Assembly (NCBI RefSeq): GCF_004745575.1
Contig: NZ_RPEM01000001.1
Location: forward strand, 372,001-436,000
Source of the DNA: Pseudotabrizicola sediminis
GTDB lineage: Bacteria > Pseudomonadota > Alphaproteobacteria > Rhodobacterales > Rhodobacteraceae
Length of the DNA: 64,000 nt
Direction: 5' to 3'
In this document: in pieces, positions 51,613 to 59,456 of the stretch
Numbering within the stretch: position 1 is the stretch's first letter
How the letters are laid out: the number at the start of each line of letters is the position of its first letter
Made by a program: the position numbers and the translations under genes
Notes under the pieces: generated by a model
What the model saw: the letters and a program-made list of their open reading frames with translations, nothing else
Told to the model about the DNA's origin: nothing
Database searches by the model: none

Positions 51613-52416
51613 CTACTTGACCTCGACCAACTCGACCGTGTTGGCCCTACGCACCCGGATCGTGGTTGTGGCGACGACCTTGGTCACCGGCGACTTCTCG
51701 CGCAGGATGTCCGACAGCCGGATCGAGTCCATCGGTTGGTCGACAGCGTTGTCGAGCGAGCGGAGCGAGAGGCTCAACGTGCCGGCTTTCTGCGCCAGCG
51801 CCAACGTCTGGCCCTGTTCGGGCGTGACCTCGACCGTGACGGTCTGGGCGACGAGCGGCTGGTCACTTTGCCGGTTCGCGTCCTGGTCGACGCCTAGGAC
51901 ATGGATGTTCTGGAGAATCGTCACCGCCCGCAGGCCGTCGTCGCGGCCCTGGGTCAGCACGATGTCGACGCTGTCGCCGGGGGTAACAAAGCCGCCGACG
52001 GCGGTCTCGGCCTCGACCTTGATTGCCATCGCGCGAGTGTTCTTGCCAAGGCTCTGGACGATGGTCACCTTCTCGCCGAAGTCGGAGATCTTGGAGGCCA
52101 GAACGAGTTCGCCTTGCGCCATTTCACGGGTGGCGCGGCGCGGCGGCATCCCGGGGGCAGGGACGAGAGTGTCAAGCTCGGTAATCGCACCTGGCGGCAG
52201 CGCAGTGCGCGGCCAAGGCATGATTTGAAGCATCTGAGGCTGGATCGCCTGACCGAAGGGAATGTCGCGTCCCGCAACAATTACCGAGACGAGCGCGGCC
52301 TCAGGATCGGTCGCGGCGACGGCGCGGCTACGGTCGAGATATTCACGTGCACCGAAGGCCGACCCTCCGGCAACGACTACGCCGAGCATGGCGACGAGGA
52401 TGGAACGAGCTCCCAC
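51613..52416 (-). CDS. cpaB: Tad pilus protein CpaB/RcpC
   Basis: This 267-residue protein has an N-terminal membrane anchor (residues about 5-24), an SAF domain (about 44-115, with A-G-R-D-I-P-F-G-Q-A-I) and the RcpC C-terminal region (V-T-P-G-D-S-V-D-I-V-L-T near residue 145). It is periplasmic and normally works with the secretin RcpA/CpaC. Here no secretin gene follows: the next gene is tadG. A strong hairpin lies between it and the pilin gene. Confidence 0.92.
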   Translation of the reverse strand: MGARSILVAMLGVVVAGGSAFGAREYLDRSRAVAATDPEAALVSVIVAGRDIPFGQAIQPQMLQIMPWPRTALPPGAITELDTLVPAPGMPPRRATREMAQGELVLASKISDFGEKVTIVQSLGKNTRAMAIKVEAETAVGGFVTPGDSVDIVLTQGRDDGLRAVTILQNIHVLGVDQDANRQSDQPLVAQTVTVEVTPEQGQTLALAQKAGTLSLSLRSLDNAVDQPMDSIRLSDILREKSPVTKVVATTTIRVRRANTVELVEVK

Positions 52417-52491
52417 GGTGTTTCTCCTGGCTACTTGTCAAAACGGAGTGAAGTGCGCGTCAATCCCGGATCGCGCGTGGAGTGAAGATGA

Positions 52492-52535
52492 TTTATGCAG
52501 GCCGGTATTCGCATATGCGATCCGGCCTGCATAAA
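52492..52535 (-). other. Strong stem-loop between flp and cpaB
   Basis: TTTATGCAGGCCGG (52492-52505) and CCGGCCTGCATAAA (52522-52535) form a perfect 14-bp stem; the 16-base loop itself contains the palindrome CGCATATGCG. It begins 12 bases after the pilin stop. Such a structure would protect the short pilin mRNA and limit transcription into the assembly genes. Confidence 0.75.
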
Positions 52536-52547
52536 GCCGCTGGTTGC

Positions 52548-52724
52548 TTACGGCATCGCAGCGCCGGCAACACCGAGCGAGGTGTTGATTTGAGTCCCCA
52601 ATGCCAGAAGCGCACCGGTTCCGACGGCGACGGCGAGCGCGATGGCGATGCCGTATTCGACGAGCGTCACGCCCTCATCGTTGTGGCGGAATGCGATCCA
52701 TTTCATCAGAAGATAGTCGCGCAT
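52548..52724 (-). CDS. flp: Flp-family type IVb pilin
   Basis: This 58-residue major pilin has a basic leader, the processing site after Gly18 (D-E-G then V-T-L-V-E-Y-G) with the Glu-Tyr pair diagnostic of Flp pilins, and a hydrophobic helix (I-A-I-A-L-A-V-A-V-G-T-G-A-L-L). CpaA should cleave it. GAGGAG sits six bases before ATG 52724. It is first in the Tad transcript; the hairpin downstream likely secures high pilin expression. Confidence 0.94.
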   Translation of the reverse strand: MRDYLLMKWIAFRHNDEGVTLVEYGIAIALAVAVGTGALLALGTQINTSLGVAGAAMP

Positions 52725-53496
52725 TTGATTCTCCTCACATGTGATCAAACTGGTCCCGGATTGCCGGGGTTGAAAGAGACGAACCGGAAGAACGGGCTTG
52801 CGGCTCACCCTCAGAATTGCGGCAGAAATTGGGCGGCGCATCGTCTGAAAAGATGAAAGAATCCCGCTAGGATTGTTTTTTAGCGTCTTCGGCGCGGTTC
52901 TGGGGCGGACCTTGCGCGAAGACGCCCCTACGGTCGTCGCGGCGGGCTCGGGCAGATGCAACTCGCAAGGCACCGCGACGGCCGCGCATGCTGAGCAGCG
53001 AGGACGGTTTTTCGCCCAAGGGCCACCCGAAAACCGTATCGCGCCAAATGCCAAACAGAGATTGGCCCCTTTCTGGGCGGCTATTTCGCGTGGGATGCAT
53101 GCCAAAACCGAGGAACCCAACCTCCCGTACCGCCGCCTCGAACGCTACGCCGTTGGTGATCATGCGGACGGCGGTCTGCATCGCGGTGCGGCGCACCAGC
53201 CGGCTGCAGTTCAAGGGTGCTGTCATGTGTGGACGGCTACGTTTGTGCAAGGATTGATTTGAGCTGCTTTTGATCGTTGCGGGGTGCGGTCATGTGTCCG
53301 GCCTGTTGGCGCGGGACATGTGACCGCTGGCCCTGATGAAGCCCGCGAACCAAGTCCCGATCAGACGAGCGAGCCTTGAAGCCCTGACAGCACCTCGGGG
53401 TGTCTTGGCAGTGGTCCCGTTAGATCATCATCACTCACATCTGCCCTTGCATTCAGGAGCGGCAGCCGATGGCTGCCGCTGTTCGGGTAGGTTCTG
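52725..53496. other. Intergenic region upstream of flp, no convincing gene
   Basis: About 770 bases. The flp promoter should be near its left end. Arg-rich frames at 52867-53226 have no family resemblance and are not called. An inverted repeat at 53286-53327 and a related sequence at 53215-53237 suggest an old mobile element edge. Confidence 0.5.
53286..53327. repeat. Imperfect inverted repeat, probable mobile element edge
   Basis: GCGGTCATGTGTCC (53286-53299) and GGACATGTGACCGC (53314-53327) are inverted copies differing at two central bases. A direct partial copy, GGTGCTGTCATGTGTGGAC, lies about 70 bases to the left. No transposase is adjacent. Confidence 0.45.
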
Positions 53497-54087
53497 CTCG
53501 TAGATGTTGCGGTTCTGGAGGTGGCGCTCCGTCGGAAAGTGGTTGTGGACTGAGGCATGGACTGAGGTGAACTTTTGCAACGTTCGCATGCGCCGGAACC
53601 GCAACATTGCCCGCTCACGTCGTCGGAATGGCAAGTACGAGTTCTCCGCCCGGTTGTTGAGCCAGCGCCCCATCTCGCGGTCATCGCCTCGACCAAGGTC
53701 CTTCAAGGCGGCACCGTATGAGCGAAGTTTATCGGTGACGATCGTCTCGGGTCGACCGTGCCGCTTCATCGATTTTCTGAGAAATTTCAGTGCTGCTTTG
53801 CGATCCCGCGTCTTGGTGACGACGCTTTCAAGCACCTCGCCCTCGTGGTCAACCGCCCGCCAGAGATAATGCGTGGCACCGTTGATCTTCACGTAGACCT
53901 CGTCCAAGTGCCAACGCCAGTGTCGGCAAGCGCGCATTCTGTCGACCCGTCTTCGTCGTATTTCGGCGGCGAACATAGGGCCGAACCGGTTCCACCAGTA
54001 CCGCACCGTCTCATGGCTGATCTCGATCCCCCGCTCGTGCAGCAGACCCTCGACGTTGCGGAGCGACAGCGGAAACCGGATGTAAAG
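53497..54087 (-). pseudogene. IS6-family transposase fragment (second copy)
   Basis: Nearly identical to the element at 41116-41935 over about 590 bases, covering the transposase from L-Y-I-R-F-P-L-S to H-L-Q-N-R-N-I-Y. Both ends are missing: the start codon region and 3' end are replaced by unrelated sequence at 54087 and 53497, so neither terminal repeat survives. It has the same orientation as the complete copy and stands on the other side of the Tad locus. Confidence 0.9.
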
Positions 54088-54281
54088 ATCAGCCGTAAGT
54101 AAGCCTACCGCGAGGGCCGTCTTGAGTGGGTTTCTCGCGGTCGGCTATCGTGTGTCCTTATGGACGCACACGAAGACATGCCGTGGGCTGATCCATGCAG
54201 GCCGACCGGGATGCGTTACTGGTCATGGACATCGTGTTGATGCCAGCTGGCGATGCGGAGATGCCGACGCGGTGCACAACG

Positions 54282-55586
54282 CTACTCTACTAGCCGGAAA
54301 TACTCCGCGTGGAAGTTATTCTCCATACCACCGTCGCAATACCCGAAAGTCATGTTTGATGTCCCTGATATCTCTCCTCCAGCAACCAGCGCTGCGCCTT
54401 GCAACCCTTCCGCATTAGCAGAAAATGTAATATTGTTAGCGGCTATCAACTGCGCGTTGTGCAGGCTAAGACCGGATGGAAAGTCCATGGATCCGAGAGT
54501 TAAAAGTTGTGCATCACCTCCATCCATGCAGTTATCCATTTTCCCTACCTGCAGGCCAGACGAACTCGACATGGACTTAGAACCAGAAGAGGTTGTAGCA
54601 ATAATCGCATCTTCAATCTTTACATTTGCTTCAAACTTGATGTCGCAGTCTGAAATGATCACAACTTCAGATACGACTACATCATTTTTAACAGTTGCCG
54701 CAGCTCCACCCCTACAGCTGATGACATGAACACTCCCGCTCCTAAGATCTTCCTGATAAATGTTACGATTTGTTAGATTTCTAACGGTAGGATTTGAAAT
54801 GTAACTTGGCGTGAACTCTGGATTCAAATACCTCAATCCGGCGATGATTTCAGTTAGTTGAGATAAGATCCTTATGTTCCATGAGCCTTGGCGGAGTGAC
54901 TGCTGCAATCCTTCATTTGACTCATATCCAGAGGCTGGAAGGTCTATTTTTGAAAGGTCAGACATTGACACAACAGTTCCTGGTTCAAAATAATTGTTCG
55001 AGTTGAGTGAAACATACTCATTCGAATGAACACAGAAACCATCTGTGAAGGTGTTGTTGCTGCGCAGATCTACTTTACCTTGAGCGACAAAGCCTTCCCG
55101 AAGACAGGTGGGATGATAAGTCTCGAATGTTGAAACAACGTTTACATCAAAAGAATCTACGCCCACCAAGCCGTAGAGATATGTTTTATGAGCATTTTCA
55201 TAGTATTCGCTCATGCTGCCAGTTACCCTTACAGCTGCATTAGACGATTGATCAGGCGCAAAGCTGTCAGTGTTCGGATTCCACCTACCAAAGACTACAT
55301 TTTCGGGCCTAACAACGATACCGAACTTATCGGCTGGCATCATTGCTTGGGCGAGACTTGTTGCCTTTGCAACAGCCTCCCCCTGGGTATGCCGTTCCCG
55401 TGTCAAAAGTGCCGCATGTGCCGCTGCGTCAGCAGTGATTTGAAGCTGGGTACGAGAATGTGTAACGCTGCTCGAGTCGAGGCCGTACGCTCCTAACATG
55501 AGCATAACCAACAGCATGAGGATCGAAAACTCGTTAGCCGCACCATTTTCTTCGGAGGCAAAGTCGGTCAATGTAGTTTTATTCAT
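54282..55586 (-). CDS. TadG-like protein with divergent periplasmic domain (AT-rich)
   Basis: This 434-residue protein has an N-terminal TadG-type anchor (E-N-G-A-A-N-E-F-S-I-L-M-L-L-V-M-L near residue 13, then D-S-S-S-V-T-H-S-R-T-Q-L-Q near residue 37). The C-terminal part (about 165-430) has irregular N/D/S/G-rich repeats such as V-D-L-R-S-N-N-T-F-T-D-G and V-S-L-N-S-N-N-Y-F that resemble right-handed beta-helix or surface proteins rather than ordinary TadG. It is AT-rich relative to the chromosome, suggesting transfer. It is paired with a TadE-like gene five bases away. Confidence 0.75.
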   Translation of the reverse strand: MNKTTLTDFASEENGAANEFSILMLLVMLMLGAYGLDSSSVTHSRTQLQITADAAAHAALLTRERHTQGEAVAKATSLAQAMMPADKFGIVVRPENVVFGRWNPNTDSFAPDQSSNAAVRVTGSMSEYYENAHKTYLYGLVGVDSFDVNVVSTFETYHPTCLREGFVAQGKVDLRSNNTFTDGFCVHSNEYVSLNSNNYFEPGTVVSMSDLSKIDLPASGYESNEGLQQSLRQGSWNIRILSQLTEIIAGLRYLNPEFTPSYISNPTVRNLTNRNIYQEDLRSGSVHVISCRGGAAATVKNDVVVSEVVIISDCDIKFEANVKIEDAIIATTSSGSKSMSSSSGLQVGKMDNCMDGGDAQLLTLGSMDFPSGLSLHNAQLIAANNITFSANAEGLQGAALVAGGEISGTSNMTFGYCDGGMENNFHAEYFRLVE

Positions 55587-55591
55587 CGTAA

Positions 55592-56023
55592 TTAGCCTTC
55601 TGCAAGGTGTTGCGAAGTCACAATGACATTGCCATCTACTAAGCGCGACAGGAAACCCAAACTTGTCAATTCAATGAGTGGCACAGTCACAGTGCTGATA
55701 ATGACGCCATTTTCAACAATTGCCGTAACATTCGCGCCAGGAGCAACTGTCGCAAGCTTCTGCTTTATCTCGGTTTCTGCCACATACATGTCGGTTATTT
55801 TTCCAACCGAAATGGCTCTGTTCGTGTCTTGGACTACTCTTAGTATGGTCGATCGCTTCCCGAATGCCAAAGATGCATCAGCAACAAGTGCAAAAACCAT
55901 CATGAATATTGGTAGCCAAAGTACAAACGAAACAGTTGTGGTTCCAGATTGGTCCAAACAAAATCTATGTCGCAGAATTTTGATCATCGACGACTGGAAA
56001 ATTCGAGACATGTGATGCGACAT
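55592..56023 (-). CDS. TadE-like pseudopilin (AT-rich)
   Basis: This 143-residue protein has a basic leader, then D-Q-S-G-T-T-T-V-S-F-V-L-W-L-P-I-F-M-M-V-F-A-L, a TadE-type helix with Ser in place of the usual Glu after the Val, and a periplasmic beta-rich domain. Alternative starts exist at 56011 (M-S-R-I) and 56023. It precedes the TadG-like gene and shares its low GC. Together they may form a minor pilin pair for the Tad machine or a separate surface structure. Confidence 0.7.
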   Translation of the reverse strand: MSHHMSRIFQSSMIKILRHRFCLDQSGTTTVSFVLWLPIFMMVFALVADASLAFGKRSTILRVVQDTNRAISVGKITDMYVAETEIKQKLATVAPGANVTAIVENGVIISTVTVPLIELTSLGFLSRLVDGNVIVTSQHLAEG

Positions 56024-56388
56024 TTACCAAGACCTCATGTTTCATCACTGATCTGCGATAAATTGGTGAAAAGAGCAGCGAAATCGTGGCAATTTTGGGG
56101 CTGATGGAGAAAGAAACGTGCCAAAAAAAGCGACGGTGTAAACGACGCCCACAGTGCTCTTGATACGCTAAGGTGGGTGATGAGCGCATCCCGGATGACA
56201 GCGGGATGATAATTGCCAGATAACCCCCATGAGACGGCGATTGACCTACTCCCCAGCATGCCCTCTTTCAGAGGTTAATTCTGTTTAGCATCTGGTGCTG
56301 AAAGCCTCCAAGCCGGTCCCACATAGGCTGAACAGGCCGCGGAATCCAGAGGCGGGCAAATCTTGGATCTCGTTAGCTGCTTTGCTGG
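56024..56388. other. Intergenic, no gene seen
   Basis: 365 bases between the AT-rich TadE-like gene and the truncated SRAP gene. It likely contains the promoter of the TadE/TadG-like pair. No gene recognised. Confidence 0.45.
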
Positions 56389-56874
56389 TCAGTTCCGTGC
56401 GCACATCGCCTTCGCCCGTTTGATCGGTTCCTCCAGCATCCCTAGCGCGCCGTCCGGCAAGGGTCGTTGCAGCTTGGCGGCAATCTCAAAAGGTGCCGAC
56501 AGCCATATCTCCCATGCAGCAGGCTCGGTCAGGATGGCGGGCATAGCCTTGGGATGCACCGCGCCCACCTCGGCATTGGGCATGCACGTCAGAAACGCGA
56601 AAAGGTCGTCCGTCGTGGGACCGTCTTTTACCTTGCGCAGCGATTGCCAGCCCCGAACCTCGATGCCGGCGAAGAACATGGGCTTGTCCGGTTCCGTAGG
56701 GCCGAACCACTGGTTGCCCCCCTTTTTCGACTCGGCAAACGATGTCACCGGCACGAGACAGCGGTGCGCCGGGCCAAGCCAGCGCCGCCAGTGCGGAGAT
56801 GCTAACACCGGGGTCAGGTTTCGCGGGGGTTTGGTGTTCGACAAGGCGCAGTCAGACCTTGAGGCTTCCACCAT
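56389..56874 (-). pseudogene. SRAP (YedK/HMCES) family protein, N-terminally truncated
   Basis: The reading A-S-P-H-W-R-R-W-L-G-P-A-H-R-C-L-V-P-V-T-S-F-A-E and H-P-K-A-M-P-A-I-L-T-E-P matches SOS-response-associated peptidases, which crosslink to abasic sites through Cys2. That N-terminal part (MCG/MCN and the Asn-rich region) is absent; the first 20 residues here are unrelated. The protein therefore lacks its catalytic Cys and is probably dead. Truncation seems to result from recombination near 56840. Confidence 0.8.
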
Positions 56875-57176
56875 GAGCTACAGCATGCGCAGGTTTCGAT
56901 CAAACCGTAGCGATTGCGCGAGGCCGTGACTTCTATCAACTGCTCCATGGATTTTGGCGCACAGTTTGCAAAAGCGACTGAACGGCGCTTCGGCAACCGG
57001 GCGTGCCCCCGCTAGAAATGGGGGGAATACCCATCCACGCTTGATCAGGTTATCGAGCCGCATCACTTTCGACTGGTAAATCTCTCGACCCCAGATGGCA
57101 TCGTCCGGCGCGGGCTCGCTATGGACCCTCTCATCGACGCTGAACTGGTACAGTTGATAGTTTTCACATGGCATGA
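56875..57176. other. Intergenic, no convincing gene
   Basis: About 300 bases upstream of the truncated SRAP gene. Short frames overlap each other on the minus strand; none resembles the missing SRAP N-terminus. Confidence 0.4.
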
Positions 57177-57464
57177 CGGCCTTGCCAAGCTCACGGCCCT
57201 GCTCCGCAAAGCCGCCGCTCGAACTACAATGAACTTTGGAAAGCCATCGGGGCCGTCTGCGACCTCTTCACCGAACCTCTTCCCGTGCAGGCGACGCCCG
57301 TCAAGGAAGACGACCTTCTTACCCGAGCATCCCAGAGTTTCTTCTGGACCCGGTTGGACAAGTCGGACAAGTCGGACAAAACTTCGCCCAACGCCCCTGA
57401 CACCGACGAGCCGCGCCAGCCAAAGCATCTGCCGTCCGGTTTGTCCGACTTGTCCGGGCGGTAG
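57177..57464 (+). pseudogene. C-terminal fragment of an unrecognised mobile-element gene
   Basis: A frame without a start reads Q-S-R-R-S-N-Y-N-E-L-W-K-A-I-G-A-V-C-D-L-F-T-E-P, then D-K-S-D-K-S-D-K and L-S-D-L-S-G-R before TAG. It looks like the carboxyl end of a replication or mobile element protein; the family is not recognised. The Asp-Lys-Ser repeats are encoded by iteron-like DNA. Confidence 0.4.
57356..57455. repeat. Iteron-like 9-base repeats with inverted copy
   Basis: GGACAAGTC at 57356-57364 and 57365-57373, then GGACAAAAC at 57374-57382. The sequence 57440-57455 is the exact reverse complement of 57365-57380 (16 bases). Confidence 0.6.
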
Positions 57465-57841
57465 AATTCAGATGAGAAGTGCAATGCCCAAACAACCTCG
57501 GGTCTCCGTCAACGGCGTACACCAGCACCATCGAAAATTGTGGACAACGGGATGACGCAAGCGACTTCGAAGATCATCTTGCAGCCAGCACGAGACGCCG
57601 CTTGAGAGAAGTAAAGCATGCCCCACCATACGACTGACACGCGCAATGCGCCTGCGACGAGTGATCTGATCCGCGTCGAACCCGGAGCCCAGCATGAAGA
57701 CGAGCAGCCACATGCCTCTGAGGATCAAGGCTTCCTGACGGCGATGATGACAGAGCTGCCGGCCGGATGCTGTTTTTTCCCGGATACCAACCTGATGTCA
57801 ACGGCAGAGCAAAAGTGAGCCGAAGGGCAGCGCAAAATTCG
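57465..57841. other. Intergenic, no convincing gene
   Basis: A 66-codon frame (57618-57818, plus) begins M-P-H-H-T-T-D-T-R-N-A-P but has no known relatives and no clear binding site. Nothing else seen. Confidence 0.4.
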
Positions 57842-58594
57842 AAGATTTCCAAGGATGCGTTCGGCTGCTCTGCCGCGCGCAACAAGGGCCGGGCGGTCTG
57901 CACCAACACGGCGGTGATCAAACAGAGCGATCTTGAGGCCCGGGTGCTGGATGCGCTGGTCCACAACCTGATGGATCCGGATGCCGTGGCGGCCTTCTGC
58001 GAAGCCTATACCTCCGAGCGCAACCGCCTCGCTGCGGCGGTCGCCCAAGGAAGGGGCAGCTTGCAAAAGGAACTGGCGCAGGTTTTGCGCGATCATGCCA
58101 AACTGGTGGATGCGATCATCGCGGGCGTCCCGGCGGCGCAGGTGAAGGACAAGATGATCAGCCTCGACACCCGGCGGCAAGAGATCGAAGCCCAGCTGTC
58201 AGCGGCAGACGCGACCCCTGCCCCGGTCCGGTTTCATCCGAAGATGTCTGAGACCTATCGGCACCGGGTTGCCGCACTAATCCGCGGCTTGGGCGAAGGC
58301 GATGCAACGGAGGAGGCGCGTGAGGCGCTGCGCGGGCTGATCGAGAAGATCGTGCTGACGCCTGCGCCGGATGGCGGCGGGCTTGCGATTGACCTTCACG
58401 GGGCGCTGGCGAGCCTGCTGCGTCTGGCGACAGGAGCGTCGGCGCTCATGGCGGCAATCCCGGGTCCGAACGCCGGAATGCGCAAAAGCTCCGCGGGCGC
58501 GGAGCTTCAAGGCGTTGATACTATTGAAGAATTAGTGTTGGTTGCGGGGACGCGCAACCGCTGTAACCTACCTGACCTTAGGTGCGCTGTGTAA
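57842..58594 (+). pseudogene. Large serine recombinase, orphan C-terminal half
   Basis: The translation from about 57842 (I-S-K-D-A-F-G-C-S-A-A-R-N-K-G, the zinc ribbon) runs through D-L-E-A-R-V-L-D-A-L-V-H-N-L-M-D, a coiled coil (about 58010-58150, L-Q-K-E-L-A-Q-V-L-R-D-H) and the terminal beta domain (I-E-K-I-V-L-T-P). This is the C-terminal end of a large serine recombinase of the type that starts at 63228. The catalytic resolvase domain is missing, so it is inactive. Confidence 0.85.
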
Positions 58595-58715
58595 CCCACG
58601 ACCTTCTGGTTATGAGCCGCTATTCTCACACAGCACATCGATGGGCAGCGCGAAGAATTGACTTATGCGGTGCCTTAACCTTCAGGCGCGATTACCGGCT
58701 CAAAGGTTCCATTTT

Positions 58716-59456
58716 CTACCCCGCCTCCCCCAGCGCACGGCCGATGATCTTGAGCACCTTCGCAGTTTGCGCCATATCATCCTTGATGAAGGCGATTTCG
58801 TTTTCGTCAGTTGCGTCTTCAAGCATCTGCTGAAGTTCCTCCAATTCAGCCTCAAAATCTGCCCGGCGCTCGACCCATTTGTCCCACTCGGCCTTCTCCT
58901 CCCGCGTGGCAGGTCCGATGATGTTTGCGGTGCCTTCCCGAAGATTGATCACCACGTGATCTGGATGCGGCAGCGGTTCTGGGGCGTTGATTATCCCCTG
59001 GCGTTTGCGGCGTGCCAGTTCCCGCTCCCACTCGATCTTATATTCTATCGCGGTCTCCAGCCATTCATCATGCTTCGCCCGGTTCGCGGTCTCGACGCTG
59101 GCCAGAAGTTCGGAGAAGAGGCGCTGCGACCGATGCTGACCCTTGACGGCATTGACGGCCAAGGATCGCAGTACGGCCCGTGCGATTGGAACGGTGACAT
59201 TACGCGCGCCGTCACGCACCGTTATGGTGCGGTAGGCTTCCTCAAGGATGATCGCCTTCATTCGCTCCTCGCTCAGCGCCGGGAGCTTGTTCTTCGCCCC
59301 CTTCGGCCGACCGCGCGGGTTACCAGAAACTCCCTTGCGGAACTTGCTCCCCTCGGGCGGCTTGGCATAGCCCACATCATAGCCAGGTCGGGACATTAGG
59401 GACCCGGTCCGCTCAGAGCTGGTTCCACCCTGTCCCAGTTTACGCCGCCCGGTCAT
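58716..59456 (-). CDS. DUF5681 domain-containing protein
   Basis: This 246-residue protein has the DUF5681 N-terminus: Y-D-V-G-Y-A-K-P-P-E-G-S-K-F-R-K-G, then S-G-N-P-R-G-R-P-K-G-A-K-N-K, a basic Gly/Pro-rich segment. The rest is helical and charged (E-L-E-E-L-Q-Q-M-L-E-D). The family is found near phage-type and mobile genes; its role is unknown. ATG 59456 overlaps the methyltransferase stop (ATGA); ATG 59396 is an alternative. Paired with the methyltransferase. Confidence 0.85.
   Translation of the reverse strand: MTGRRKLGQGGTSSERTGSLMSRPGYDVGYAKPPEGSKFRKGVSGNPRGRPKGAKNKLPALSEERMKAIILEEAYRTITVRDGARNVTVPIARAVLRSLAVNAVKGQHRSQRLFSELLASVETANRAKHDEWLETAIEYKIEWERELARRKRQGIINAPEPLPHPDHVVINLREGTANIIGPATREEKAEWDKWVERRADFEAELEELQQMLEDATDENEIAFIKDDMAQTAKVLKIIGRALGEAG

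Noticed and set aside
52867-53226. Arg-rich minus-strand frame upstream of flp
   Set aside because: No ribosome binding site, no domain, and composition typical of non-coding high-GC DNA.
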